From Hoeflea_A sp965204935 (GTDB lineage Bacteria > Pseudomonadota > Alphaproteobacteria > Rhizobiales > Rhizobiaceae), in the NCBI RefSeq assembly GCF_965204935.1, contig NZ_CBDBFO010000001.1: DNA of 64,000 bases. One strand, written 5' to 3'. The position numbers were made by a program, and so were the translations under genes. Below are positions 16,904-25,760 of this stretch, in pieces (position 1 is the stretch's first letter; each line of letters opens with the position of its first letter). The notes below the pieces were generated by a model. It was not told where the DNA came from, searched no databases, and saw only the letters and a list, made by a program, of their open reading frames with translations.

Positions 16904-18616
16904 CTATTGCCCCGTAATGCGGTAAAGCGTGATCGAAAGGCGCCGGCCCTTTGAGTAGTTGAAGCCGGAAATGGTTTCACCGCCCTCGGCCCGCGCGTCG
17001 CTTGCGCTCAGCGCTGTCAGAAAAGCCGGGGCATCCTCCTCCGGAACGGCGGCGATGGCGCATTCAGGATCGTTGAGAAGATGGTTGGCGGCGCTGTCCG
17101 GTCCGGTCAGAAGTGTCTCGGTACCGGCCAGGAACACAAGGCTCGGCTCGTGATAGGTCACCGAGGCAAGGACGGAATCGTCACAGGCCTTCTCGGCCTC
17201 GAACCGTTCGACAATCTGCCGGCTGACCCACATCTCGTCGATCTGGGGCAGGATCGCCGTATAGGCCAGGCCATAGGCGGTTGTCGCTGTCAGCGTCGCC
17301 ACCAGCACGCGCTGCACCGGCGCCAGCTCGAATCCGTAGCCAAGACTGAACCAGCAGGCCATCAGCAATAGCAGCACCACCGGGATGCTCCAGAAGGAAA
17401 AACTGCCGGCAATATAGATCGGCACGATCACAGCAAGCGAGGCAAACGCAATGGTTACTACGATGACGCCGAAACCGGTAAGTCCGTGCAGGATCCGCTG
17501 CCAGAGCAGCGGTTTCGGCGCCTCGCTCGCGGCAAGGCTGAGGAACCAGCCGCCCAGCAGCAGGATTGCCGGATAGGAGGGCATGATGTAGTGCGGCAGC
17601 TTGGTCGGAATAAGCTCGAAAAGCAGCCACAGCGGCAGGTACCAGGCGACGCAGAACATCAGGCGCGGATCATCGAACATGCGCCGCAACGCGTGTGTGC
17701 CGCCGATAACGGCGATCAGCCCGAACGGCCACATCAGCAGCGAATAGGTCAGGACGTAGTATCCCGGTGGCGCACCGTGTGATTCCTGGCCCGAGGCGAT
17801 CTTTGCCAGCATGTCCCGGCCAACCGCCTCCTGCCAGAACTCGGCACCGCTCTTCCAGGTAATCAGCAGCAGCCAAGGCATTGCGATCAGCACCATCAGC
17901 GCGATGCCGCGCAGGGGTTTCAGATCGGCAAGCCATGCGCGGCTTCGATTGCGGTCAAAGATCACGATGAATGCGATCGTCAACAGACTGACGAGCGGCG
18001 TGATCGGCCCCTTGACAAGGATCGATGCGCCCTGGGCTATCCAGAAAACCCAGGCAAGGGACCCGGCTACTTCGCCGCCCTCCCGGCGCGATACGTAGAT
18101 ACGGGCCAGACAGCCCTGCGCCAAAATGGTCAAAAGCAAGAGCACCGAATCGGTCTTCGCCAGACGCCCCTCGAATCCGGCGCCAAACAGTCCGGCCAGC
18201 ATCAGGGCGGCTATCAGCCCGGCGGTGTGGCCAAACAGAGCCTGACCGGCCCAGTAAAGCACGGCAATGGAAGCGGCGACGGCGACGACGGAAACCACCC
18301 GGTAGGCAGCGATCGAGGCATCAGCGCCCGCTCCCGACAGGCCCACGGTCATCGATTGCAGCCAGTAGACGCCGATCGGTTTCTTGTAGCGCGGCTGCTG
18401 CTGGAAACGGATGTCCACATAGTCGCCGCTTTCGACCATCTGCTTGGTCGCCTGAACGTAGCGCGCCTCGTCGCGGTCGATTGGCGGCATCTGGCCGATG
18501 CCGGGCACGAGCACTGCAAGTCCGAGCAAAAACAGCAGCACATATCGAAGCACGCCCGTCCGTCCGTCAACCGCGCCCAGCCGAATGAACCGATTATGCT
18601 CCCTCAAATGCTTCAA
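16904..18616 (-). CDS. ArnT/GT83-like lipid-linked sugar transferase
   Basis: Integral inner-membrane glycosyltransferase of 570 residues with about 11-12 helices. The first periplasmic loop carries PPIDRDEARYVQATKQM, the acidic DRDE-type motif of ArnT and protein mannosyltransferases, and then RYKKPIGVYW. The family moves a sugar from undecaprenyl phosphate to lipid A, LPS core or another acceptor in the periplasm. It is the last gene of a three-gene cluster with a polyprenyl-phosphate sugar synthase-like GT2 and a LABN protein, which together make and use a lipid-linked sugar. The sugar is not determined; in rhizobia comparable transferases add galacturonic acid. Confidence 0.85.
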   Translation of the reverse strand: MKHLREHNRFIRLGAVDGRTGVLRYVLLFLLGLAVLVPGIGQMPPIDRDEARYVQATKQMVESGDYVDIRFQQQPRYKKPIGVYWLQSMTVGLSGAGADASIAAYRVVSVVAVAASIAVLYWAGQALFGHTAGLIAALMLAGLFGAGFEGRLAKTDSVLLLLTILAQGCLARIYVSRREGGEVAGSLAWVFWIAQGASILVKGPITPLVSLLTIAFIVIFDRNRSRAWLADLKPLRGIALMVLIAMPWLLLITWKSGAEFWQEAVGRDMLAKIASGQESHGAPPGYYVLTYSLLMWPFGLIAVIGGTHALRRMFDDPRLMFCVAWYLPLWLLFELIPTKLPHYIMPSYPAILLLGGWFLSLAASEAPKPLLWQRILHGLTGFGVIVVTIAFASLAVIVPIYIAGSFSFWSIPVVLLLLMACWFSLGYGFELAPVQRVLVATLTATTAYGLAYTAILPQIDEMWVSRQIVERFEAEKACDDSVLASVTYHEPSLVFLAGTETLLTGPDSAANHLLNDPECAIAAVPEEDAPAFLTALSASDARAEGGETISGFNYSKGRRLSITLYRITGQ

Positions 18617-18633
18617 CTCGCTCCGATCTCTTT

Positions 18634-18966
18634 TCAGTCCGTCTGGGCCATTGCGGCCTTTCGTTCATTGGCGATAAGCCACAGATTTCGGATATAGATG
18701 ATCAAACCCATGCCCTGCCCGGCGATAAAAACCGGATCCTGCCGCTGAATCGCATAAATGAATAGCATGCCTGCGCCAAACAGGGAAAAAAACCAGAAGG
18801 CGATGGGAACGACCGACCGCTTGGCGCGCTCCGAGGCGATCCACTGTACAACGAAACGCATGGTGAAGCATGCCTGCGCCATGAAGCCGAGAAGCACCCA
18901 GGCGTCGAACTGTTCGACAAAGACCACGCGAAACCATTCGATCAATGGTGCAAACACCTCAGTCAT
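18634..18966 (-). CDS. LABN-domain small membrane protein (lipid-A-disaccharide synthase N-terminal-like)
   Basis: A 110-residue membrane protein with about three to four helices, carrying the LABN motif (FTMRFVVQWIASERAKRS and GMGLIIYIRNLWLI). The start at 18966 follows GAGGAAG and overlaps the GT2 stop by 8 bp; a longer reading into the GT2 gene is rejected. LABN proteins are found beside lipid-linked sugar enzymes and are suspected to help translocate or present the lipid-linked sugar. It lies 17 bp before the ArnT-like gene. Confidence 0.85.
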   Translation of the reverse strand: MTEVFAPLIEWFRVVFVEQFDAWVLLGFMAQACFTMRFVVQWIASERAKRSVVPIAFWFFSLFGAGMLFIYAIQRQDPVFIAGQGMGLIIYIRNLWLIANERKAAMAQTD

Positions 18967-19681
18967 ATCGTACTTCCTCAACAACAGGCATGACATTGCG
19001 GCGGCGCTTGAGCCACCAGACGCCGAACAGATCAAGTGCGCCGCGCAGACCACGGTCAAGGATACCGTAGTTGGACTTGCCGAACCGGCGCGGCCGGTCG
19101 AGAACGTCTATTGCAACGACGTCAAAGCCCTCCTGAATAACCAGAGCGGGCAAAAACCGATGGGTTCCATTGAAAAACGGCAGGCGGCGGAAGATATCAG
19201 CGCGAACGGCCTTCAGCCCGCAGCCGGAATCGCGTGTGTTGTCATTGAGTATGGACCCGCGAAGCCAATTCGCAAAGCGCGATGAAATCTGCTTGATCCG
19301 GGTATCCTTGCGCTTGATGCGCTGTCCACAGGCGATGCCGGTTCTCGGTCCGCTCTCGGTCAGCTTGTCGACCAGGGGTCCGATGTATTTCGGATCATTC
19401 TGTCCATCGCCGTCGATGGTGGCGATAATCGACCCGGCAGCAGCAAGAACGCCGCTGCGCAATGACAGGCTCTGCCCGACCGACGATTGGTGCCGCAAAT
19501 GGCGGACCGGAAAATCGCGTTTCTTCGCCTCATCAGCCAGCACCTGCGGCGTGTCGTCGCTGGAGCCGTCATTGACGACGATCACCTCGATTTCGCGATC
19601 GCCAAGATGCTCGGCAATCTCATCCATCAATGGCGGGATGTTCTGCGCTTCGTTCTTGCAGGGAATGACGATGGAAATCAT
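18959..19681 (-). CDS. GT2 glycosyltransferase, polyprenyl-phosphate sugar synthase-like
   Basis: Cytoplasmic-face glycosyltransferase of about 240 residues that would load a nucleotide sugar onto undecaprenyl or dodecaprenyl phosphate. Motifs are SIVIPCKNEAQNI, VIVVNDGSSDDT and ATIDGDGQNDP, as in DPM1 and the first domain of ArnC. It has no C-terminal membrane helices, as in the soluble DPM1 type. The start at 19681 is chosen by the family N-terminus (MISIVIPCKNE). Heads the GT2-LABN-GT83 operon. Confidence 0.87.
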   Translation of the reverse strand: MISIVIPCKNEAQNIPPLMDEIAEHLGDREIEVIVVNDGSSDDTPQVLADEAKKRDFPVRHLRHQSSVGQSLSLRSGVLAAAGSIIATIDGDGQNDPKYIGPLVDKLTESGPRTGIACGQRIKRKDTRIKQISSRFANWLRGSILNDNTRDSGCGLKAVRADIFRRLPFFNGTHRFLPALVIQEGFDVVAIDVLDRPRRFGKSNYGILDRGLRGALDLFGVWWLKRRRNVMPVVEEVRYD

Positions 19682-19955
19682 GGGCGTGCCTTGGGGCGGT
19701 GCTCCGCATTCGAGCCATTGTGAGAGGCAAAACAGGTAATTGCAGGAAAACAGCCGGGCTGCCCGGCACCTGCCGATTTTCAACGGTTTGCGCGCGGACG
19801 CCTTAGCAAGCAGGCGCTGGCGAAGCAAGCTCTTTGTCCGCCGTGGCAAGCAGTGCGAAAGGCGACAAAACAGCAGCGGCTCCCTTTACTGTCGGGCGAA
19901 GAACGCCATACTCTGGCCAACAAAAAGGCAGTCAGAAATCGGGAGGAATGCCAAT

Positions 19956-21584
19956 ATGAAGGGATTGATGCAGGACTGGCCTCTGCTGTGTCACAAGATC
20001 ATCGATCATGCAGCCACCTATCATGGGGAACGCGAAGTCGTCTCGCGGTCGGTTGAAGGCCCGATGCATCGAACGAATTACCGCGCCATTCGGGACCGGG
20101 CGCGCCAGGTCGCCAAACGGCTCGAAAAGGACGGCATCGCTTTTGGCGACCGGGTCGCGACCATGGCCTGGAACACCTGGCGACACATGGAGGTCTGGTA
20201 CGGCATTCTCGGGCTGGGTGCGGTGTACCACACACTCAATCCGCGGCTGTTTCCCGATCAGATCGCCTGGATCATGAACGATGCTGAAGACCGGCTGCTT
20301 TTTGTCGACCTGACTTTCCTGCCGCTGGTCGAAGCCATCGCCGACAAGGTTCCAAGCCTGGAAAAGGTCGTGGTACTGACCGATGCGGCCCACATGCCGG
20401 AAACGAAAATCACAATCGCCGTCGCCTACGAAGACTGGGTGTCGGAGGTTGACGGCGATTTCGCATGGCGTGAATTCGATGAGACCACCGCTGCCGGCAT
20501 GTGCTACACCTCGGGCACGACCGGCGATCCTAAAGGCGTTGTCTATTCGCACCGTTCGAACGTTCTTCATGCCATGGCGGCCTCGCAGCCGGACATGCTC
20601 AATCTTTCGTCACGGGACCGCATGATGCCGGTCGTGCCCTTGTTCCACGCCAATGGATGGTCAACCGCATTTGTCTGCCCGATGGTCGGCTCCACCATGG
20701 TGCTGCCGGGCGCGGGCATGGATGGTGAATCGATCTATCAGATCCTGACCGAGGAACGCGTCACCATGACTGCCGCCGTGCCGACGGTCTGGCTGATGCT
20801 TCTGCAGCACATGGAAACCAATGGCGGAACATTGCCGGACCTGGAAAACGTCGTCATTGGCGGCTCGGCCTGTCCGCGGGCCATCACCCAGACGTTCCAG
20901 GACAAATATGGCGTCAACGTCATTCATGCCTGGGGCATGACCGAAATGAGCCCGCTCGGAACACTATGTTCGATCAAGCCGGAATATGCGCACCTTGAGG
21001 GCGAAGACAAGCTCGACCTGCAGGCCAAGCAAGGTCATCCGCCTTTCACGGTCGAAATGAAGGTCACAGATGACGATAACAACGACCTGCCATGGGACGG
21101 CGAGACCTTCGGGCGGCTGAAGGTGCGCGGGCCGGCGATATCGTCATCCTACTACAAGGGGCGCGGTGCTGAGCAGTTCGACAAGGAGAACTGGTTCGAC
21201 ACCGGCGATGTCGCCCATATCGACCCGAACGGCTATATGGAGATCACGGACCGGGCCAAGGACGTGATCAAGTCGGGCGGCGAGTGGATTTCCTCGATCG
21301 AGCTTGAAAACCTTGCGGTCGGACACAAGGACGTGGCGGAAGCCGCGGTGATCGGCATCACCCATCCGAAATGGGACGAAAGACCGCTCCTGGTGATCGT
21401 TCGAAAGGACGGTTGCGATCCCAGCAAGCAGGAAATCCTCGATTTCATGCAGGGCAAGGTTGCGAAGTGGTGGATGCCGGACGATGTCGCCTTTGTCGAC
21501 GAGATCCCGCATACAGCGACTGGAAAGATCCAGAAGACTGTTCTGCGCGACCAGTTCAAGGATTTCAGTTTTCCCGACGCGTGA
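19956..21584 (+). CDS. DmdB-like acyl-CoA ligase (3-methylthiopropionyl-CoA ligase type)
   Basis: ATP-dependent CoA ligase of 542 residues. The adenylate motif is YTSGTTGDPKGVVYSH, the hinge region GRLKVRGP and DTGDVAHID, and the catalytic lysine K524 lies in TGKIQKT. VPLFHANGW places His231 and Trp235 at the positions I recall as substrate-binding in characterised DmdB enzymes, so methylthiopropionate or a medium-chain fatty acid is the likely substrate. GGGAGGAATGCCAAT before ATG 19956 fixes the start. No other dmd gene is in the window. Confidence 0.85.
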   Translation: MKGLMQDWPLLCHKIIDHAATYHGEREVVSRSVEGPMHRTNYRAIRDRARQVAKRLEKDGIAFGDRVATMAWNTWRHMEVWYGILGLGAVYHTLNPRLFPDQIAWIMNDAEDRLLFVDLTFLPLVEAIADKVPSLEKVVVLTDAAHMPETKITIAVAYEDWVSEVDGDFAWREFDETTAAGMCYTSGTTGDPKGVVYSHRSNVLHAMAASQPDMLNLSSRDRMMPVVPLFHANGWSTAFVCPMVGSTMVLPGAGMDGESIYQILTEERVTMTAAVPTVWLMLLQHMETNGGTLPDLENVVIGGSACPRAITQTFQDKYGVNVIHAWGMTEMSPLGTLCSIKPEYAHLEGEDKLDLQAKQGHPPFTVEMKVTDDDNNDLPWDGETFGRLKVRGPAISSSYYKGRGAEQFDKENWFDTGDVAHIDPNGYMEITDRAKDVIKSGGEWISSIELENLAVGHKDVAEAAVIGITHPKWDERPLLVIVRKDGCDPSKQEILDFMQGKVAKWWMPDDVAFVDEIPHTATGKIQKTVLRDQFKDFSFPDA

Positions 21585-21609
21585 TCATGGCGGGCGGCGA
21601 TGTCTCCGA

Positions 21610-22017
21610 TCAGCCGCCCCAGAAGCTTCGGGTCAGCGTGTAGCCGCCCGCGGATGCGGCAGCGGTAAGTGCAATCCCCCAACTCAGGTCCACGACGAGC
21701 ACTGTCAGCGGCCAATCACGAAGTGTCGCATAATTGGTGACGTCGTAGGTGCCATAGGCAACGAGGCCGAGCAACGCGCCAAGCAGGACTGCCGTGACAA
21801 TCGATTGCTCCTTCAGCGCCGGCAGCACGGCAAACACCACGATGCCGGCGACATAAAGGATATAAAAGACCGCCGCGACACCGAGCCGCGGCTGATCCAG
21901 CATGTAAGCACCGAGCTGAGTCCTGTAGAAGCCGCCTGCAATATAGGCGAGCCACAAATAGTCGATGATAAAAAATACGACCGCTGTTACCAGATAGGCT
22001 TTGAAAAAGAGCAGCAT
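21610..22017 (-). CDS. DUF2177-family membrane protein
   Basis: A 135-residue membrane protein with four predicted helices and the DUF2177 signature (IIDYLWLAYIAGGFYR and AYGTYDVTNYATL). Function is unknown. It is divergent from the FAD oxidoreductase and has its own RpoE-type promoter (22046-22075), so it belongs to the RpoE-ChrR stress response seen here. The family is commonly found in such neighbourhoods. Confidence 0.88.
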   Translation of the reverse strand: MLLFFKAYLVTAVVFFIIDYLWLAYIAGGFYRTQLGAYMLDQPRLGVAAVFYILYVAGIVVFAVLPALKEQSIVTAVLLGALLGLVAYGTYDVTNYATLRDWPLTVLVVDLSWGIALTAAASAGGYTLTRSFWGG

Positions 22018-22045
22018 AGCGTTCCAGATTGCCGTTTCGCCGAAT

Positions 22046-22075
22046 TAGTTACGGGTTTCCTGCCGGATCGGATCA
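22046..22075 (-). promoter_or_regulatory. RpoE (ECF11-type) promoter of the DUF2177 gene
   Basis: On the minus strand TGATCC (22075-22070), an 18-bp spacer and TAACTA (22051-22046), ending 28 bp before the start codon. This matches the TGATCC-type promoter of alphaproteobacterial RpoE. Confidence 0.78.
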
Positions 22076-22112
22076 CAGCATCGGGAGCGGCGCTGAATTT
22101 CCTTGTTCGAAG

Positions 22113-22142
22113 TGATCCGAGACTTTCACCGGGGCGTATGAG
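22113..22142 (+). promoter_or_regulatory. RpoE (ECF11-type) promoter of the FAD oxidoreductase-DUF1365 operon
   Basis: TGATCC (22113-22118), 18-bp spacer, TATGAG (22137-22142), 35 bp before the TTG start. Divergent from the DUF2177 promoter. Confidence 0.78.
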
Positions 22143-22177
22143 TTTCATGAGATAAGCGGCAGAATCAGGAGAATCCG

Positions 22178-23503
22178 TTGCGGAAACAGAACATAGCAGT
22201 CATTGGCGGCGGCGTATCGGGGCTCTCCGCCGCCTGGTTGTTAAGCAAGGGACACAATGTAACGCTGTTCGAGCGCAGCAATTGCCTTGGCGGGCACGCC
22301 CATACGGTGGACGTTGAAACCGCCGATGGAATGATTCCCGTCGACACCGGCTTCATCGTCTTCAACAAGGCCAATTATCCCAATCTTTGTGCGCTTTTCC
22401 GCCATCTCGGCGTCAATTGCGCGACGACCGAAATGAGTTTTTCGCTGACCCATGATTTCGGCCGCTATGAATATGCCGGCCACGGTTCCGGTTACTTCGG
22501 TCAAAGACGCAACATAGTCAATGTCCAGCACTGGATGCTGTTGAAGGAAATCAACCGATTCTTCCGCAAGGCAAAGCGCAGGATCGGCCTTTATCACATC
22601 GACACGACGCTGGGCGAATTCCTCGAGCGCGAGCACTACTCACGGGACTTCATAGACGATCACATCGTTCCCATGGGTGCCGCCATCTGGTCGACGTCAA
22701 TGGACAGGATGCTCGATTTCCCGGCGCGTGCGTTCATCGACTTTTATGCAAATCACGGCCTATTGCAGTTCAAGAACCGTCCCGACTGGAACACGGTCGA
22801 AGGCGGCAGCCGAACCTATGTCGAGAAACTCGTCAAAGACGGGACCTTCAACACGGTGCTTGGCGCGGATATCGAAACGGTGACCCGACGTCCCGACAGG
22901 GTCCTGATTTCCATGCGCAACGGCGTCACGCAACTTTTCGACCACGTCGCCATGGCGACCCATGCGGACCAGGCGCTGGCGCTGCTCGGTGACGGAGATG
23001 CGGCGGAATCAGCCCTGCTCGGCGCCTTCCCGTACCAGGAGAACACCGCGGTACTGCATTGCGACGATCGCTGGATGCCGAAACGCAACCGAATCTGGTC
23101 GAGTTGGAACTACATCAAGGCGGGTCAGAAATCGGATGGCGAGCTGTGCGTCAGCTACTGGATGAACCGACTGCAGTCGCTGCCGACGCGGGAGAACATC
23201 TTCGTCACGCTCAACCCGATCCGCGACATAGAACCCAAGACGATAATCCGGGAAATGCGCTACGAGCACCCGGTGTTTACGGCCGAGGCATTCCGCGCCC
23301 AGGAAAACATGGCGACATTGCAGGGCTACAGACGCACCTGGTATTGTGGCAGCTATCTGGGGTACGGCTTTCACGAAGACGGGCTGGCGAGCGGCCTTGC
23401 GGTCGCCGAGAAACTCGGCGGCGTGGCAAGACCGTGGGCACAGGATCCGGCATTCGACATGCGCAGAAGCGGCTTCGATGAATATCTGCAGGTGGCAGAG
23501 TGA
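22178..23503 (+). CDS. FAD-dependent oxidoreductase (amine-oxidase/desaturase-like), RpoE regulon
   Basis: A 441-residue flavoprotein with the N-terminal dinucleotide motif VIGGGVSGLSAAWLL and the second motif FERSNCLGGHAHTVDV, in the amine oxidase/phytoene desaturase-like fold. The start is a TTG at 22178 with AGGAGA upstream. It overlaps the DUF1365 gene by 4 bp (GTGA), so they are translationally coupled. This pair is a regular target of RpoE-ChrR in other alphaproteobacteria and has been linked there to fatty-acid modification under singlet-oxygen stress; the exact reaction here is inference. Confidence 0.87.
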   Translation: MRKQNIAVIGGGVSGLSAAWLLSKGHNVTLFERSNCLGGHAHTVDVETADGMIPVDTGFIVFNKANYPNLCALFRHLGVNCATTEMSFSLTHDFGRYEYAGHGSGYFGQRRNIVNVQHWMLLKEINRFFRKAKRRIGLYHIDTTLGEFLEREHYSRDFIDDHIVPMGAAIWSTSMDRMLDFPARAFIDFYANHGLLQFKNRPDWNTVEGGSRTYVEKLVKDGTFNTVLGADIETVTRRPDRVLISMRNGVTQLFDHVAMATHADQALALLGDGDAAESALLGAFPYQENTAVLHCDDRWMPKRNRIWSSWNYIKAGQKSDGELCVSYWMNRLQSLPTRENIFVTLNPIRDIEPKTIIREMRYEHPVFTAEAFRAQENMATLQGYRRTWYCGSYLGYGFHEDGLASGLAVAEKLGGVARPWAQDPAFDMRRSGFDEYLQVAE

Positions 23504-24291
23504 CAAAGACGAGCGACGCGGTCTATGTGGGAACGGTCATGCACCGGCGGCTGCGCCCAAGACCGCATGGTTTCCGTTACTCAGTCTTCTCGATGCTGGT
23601 GGACATCGACCACCTGTCGGATCTCAATCGCAGACTGCGCCTGTTTTCCCACAATCGCTTCAACGTCTACTCGATCCACGAACGTGACCATGGCGACGGC
23701 GGACCATTGAAAAGGCACCTTCAGGAAACGGCGCTGCGGGCCTTAGGTTCCGATGCCGCTGAACGTTTCCTGATGCTGTGCTACCCGCGGATCCTAGGCT
23801 ATGTCTTCAATCCCCTCACGGTCTATTTCGGTCTCGATCGCGACGACCGGACCATCGTTGTCATTTACGAAGTGACGAACACTTTCGGCGAAAGGCACAC
23901 TTATGCCATTCCGGTTGACGGCGACGGCGAATCGATCCGCCAGAATTGCGAAAAGGTCTTGCACGTCTCGCCATTCAACGAGGTGCGGGGCCGTTACGCG
24001 TTCAAGACCAGACTTCCCCGGGAAACAGCCAATGTCGCAATCCTGCTGAAGGACGATGGCGGCCCGCTTCTTGCAGCGCAGTTCAGCGGCATCCGTAAAC
24101 CATTGAATGATGCCGTCCTGGTGCGGTTGGCTGTCACCCATGGCCTGATGACCGCCAAGGTATGGCTCGGGATTCACTTTGAAGCACTGAAACTTTGGCG
24201 CAAACGGCTCCGCTTCTTCAAGAAACCGGCACCGCCCGTATCGGCAGTGACCGTTCCGGGCCAGCATCGCCGCCGGCGATTCGCCGCCTAA
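23500..24291 (+). CDS. DUF1365-family protein
   Basis: A 263-residue protein with the DUF1365 pattern (GTVMHRRLRPRPHGFRYSVF, LCYPRILGYVFNPLTVYF and HVSPFNEVRGRYAF). Function not established; it nearly always accompanies the FAD oxidoreductase upstream, with which it shares a 4-bp overlap starting at a GTG, so it probably acts in the same lipid-modifying pathway. Its end overlaps the convergent SDR gene by 4 bp. No cyclopropane-synthase-like methyltransferase follows, although one is often third in such operons. Confidence 0.88.
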   Translation: MTKTSDAVYVGTVMHRRLRPRPHGFRYSVFSMLVDIDHLSDLNRRLRLFSHNRFNVYSIHERDHGDGGPLKRHLQETALRALGSDAAERFLMLCYPRILGYVFNPLTVYFGLDRDDRTIVVIYEVTNTFGERHTYAIPVDGDGESIRQNCEKVLHVSPFNEVRGRYAFKTRLPRETANVAILLKDDGGPLLAAQFSGIRKPLNDAVLVRLAVTHGLMTAKVWLGIHFEALKLWRKRLRFFKKPAPPVSAVTVPGQHRRRRFAA

Positions 24292-25073
24292 TCCTTCTTA
24301 TTCGACTTTCCGGCGCGTGTCAGGCGGCGGATCACCGCATAATAGAGCCCGGTCGGCAGCAGGTTCAGCAAGCGGATTGCCGCGGTGAACCCAAAGGGAA
24401 AATAGATCGCCGGTTTGTGCCGCACGATGCCGTCAAGCAGCTTCTCGGCTGCCGTGTCAGCGCTGATCAGACCGGGCATCCTGAACGTGTTGACCCGAGA
24501 CATGGGTGTGTCGACAAATCCCGGATTGACGATCGTCACCTCGATGTTTTCGTCTCGCAGCTCGATTGCCAGCGTCTCAACCAGATTGATCAGGGCGGCC
24601 TTTGTCGGTCCGTAGGCAACAGACCTGGGCAGGCCGCGAAGGCCTGCAACGGAGGCGACAACGACAATGCGGCCGCCGCCACGCGCCTTCATGCCGGGAA
24701 GAAGCGCATTGACCGCGTTCACGACACCGAAATAGTTGACGTCCATGGCCTGGCGCATCTTTGCGGTATCGATCTCGTCGGTGGACATGGGCCACCACAC
24801 GCCCGCGCAAAGGACGGCAAGGTCTATGCCGGAAAACCGGCTTTCTATCTTCTCGACAGTTTCAGCAACGGCCGCTTGATCGGCGATATCCAGCGGAAAT
24901 GCGGAGAGTTTTTCGCTACTGCTCTGGATTTCGTCCAGTTTTTCCGATGAGCGTGCCGAAATGGCGACGTTGTCAGACTTCTCCAGGATCAACCCGGCAA
25001 GACTCGCGCCAATGCCCGAGCTCGCGCCGACGATCCAGACATTGCCCAATCCAGGCGTGTTGGTGTTTGCCAT
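24288..25073 (-). CDS. SDR-family oxidoreductase in the rpoE-chrR operon
   Basis: Short-chain dehydrogenase of 261 residues with TGxxxGIG-type motif GASSGIGASLAGLIL, the catalytic serine in VVVASVAGL and YGPTK as the active Tyr-Lys pair. It begins 18 bp after chrR on the same strand, so it is the third gene of the operon and should rise with RpoE activity. C-terminal residues (AIRLLNLLPTGLYYAVIRR) are hydrophobic and basic, suggesting membrane association. Substrate unknown. Confidence 0.86.
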   Translation of the reverse strand: MANTNTPGLGNVWIVGASSGIGASLAGLILEKSDNVAISARSSEKLDEIQSSSEKLSAFPLDIADQAAVAETVEKIESRFSGIDLAVLCAGVWWPMSTDEIDTAKMRQAMDVNYFGVVNAVNALLPGMKARGGGRIVVVASVAGLRGLPRSVAYGPTKAALINLVETLAIELRDENIEVTIVNPGFVDTPMSRVNTFRMPGLISADTAAEKLLDGIVRHKPAIYFPFGFTAAIRLLNLLPTGLYYAVIRRLTRAGKSNKKD

Positions 25074-25091
25074 TGTCGACGCTGGTTCGCC

Positions 25092-25760
25092 CTAGATTCC
25101 AACCAGCGGCTGCATCAGACGGCTGACAACGCCCTTGAAACGGGTTGGTTCTTCCGTCGCCACGAGACAAATGCAGGGATCATCGGAATCAACAACCGGC
25201 TGATGCTCAACATGCTCGTCGAGATCAGCAACATCACCACGGCTGAACCGGCCGAATGTGTCGCTGTAGGATCCGCGCAGGATCAATGTCATCTCGGTTC
25301 CGCCATGGCCATGCTCGGGCATTTTCCTGCCTGATCCGATCTTCAGCAGGAAAAGCGAAGACTGGGAATCAGCCATCTCAATGCGGTGCCTGTGAACGCC
25401 CGGCACGACCAGGCGCCAGGGCACTTCATCAAGCGATTCTCCGATCAGGCTGCGAAGAGGCAAAGGCACCTCCCCGTCGACGCGGTCCGCATCTTTGACC
25501 CCGGCAACCGTTTTCACTGCGCCGTCGTCCGTCTCGGTATCGATCATGCGCGACAGTCGGGTAAACGATCCTTCCGACAGAGCCGCCTCCGGCACGTCCG
25601 TAAGGCAGGCGCCGCCAATCGCCTCAGCCAGCCGGACGGCTTCCCGGCACTCGTCGCACATGGCAAGGTGGGAGGCGACGACGATCGCGAAAGCGGGATC
25701 AAGGTCACCTGCTGCGTAACGCATTAGCGATGCAGCATCCAAATGATGATGAACGCTCAT
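25092..25760 (-). CDS. chrR: ChrR-type zinc-binding cupin anti-sigma factor
   Basis: Anti-sigma factor of 222 residues that holds RpoE inactive until singlet oxygen or similar stress. The N-terminal zinc site is complete (His6, His31, Cys35, Cys38, in HLAMCDEC), at the very positions known in Rhodobacter ChrR. The C-terminal cupin keeps its metal ligands (His150, His152, Glu156 in HGHGGTE and His186), with the same spacing as in the characterised protein. The ATG overlaps the rpoE stop by 4 bp. Full ligand conservation means it should sense the same signal. Confidence 0.95.
   Translation of the reverse strand: MSVHHHLDAASLMRYAAGDLDPAFAIVVASHLAMCDECREAVRLAEAIGGACLTDVPEAALSEGSFTRLSRMIDTETDDGAVKTVAGVKDADRVDGEVPLPLRSLIGESLDEVPWRLVVPGVHRHRIEMADSQSSLFLLKIGSGRKMPEHGHGGTEMTLILRGSYSDTFGRFSRGDVADLDEHVEHQPVVDSDDPCICLVATEEPTRFKGVVSRLMQPLVGI

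Noticed and set aside
21592..21619. GGGCGGC/GCCGCCC stem between the convergent ligase and DUF2177 genes
   Set aside because: The loop is 14 bases, there is no T-run, and the right arm lies within the DUF2177 coding end, so I do not call a terminator.
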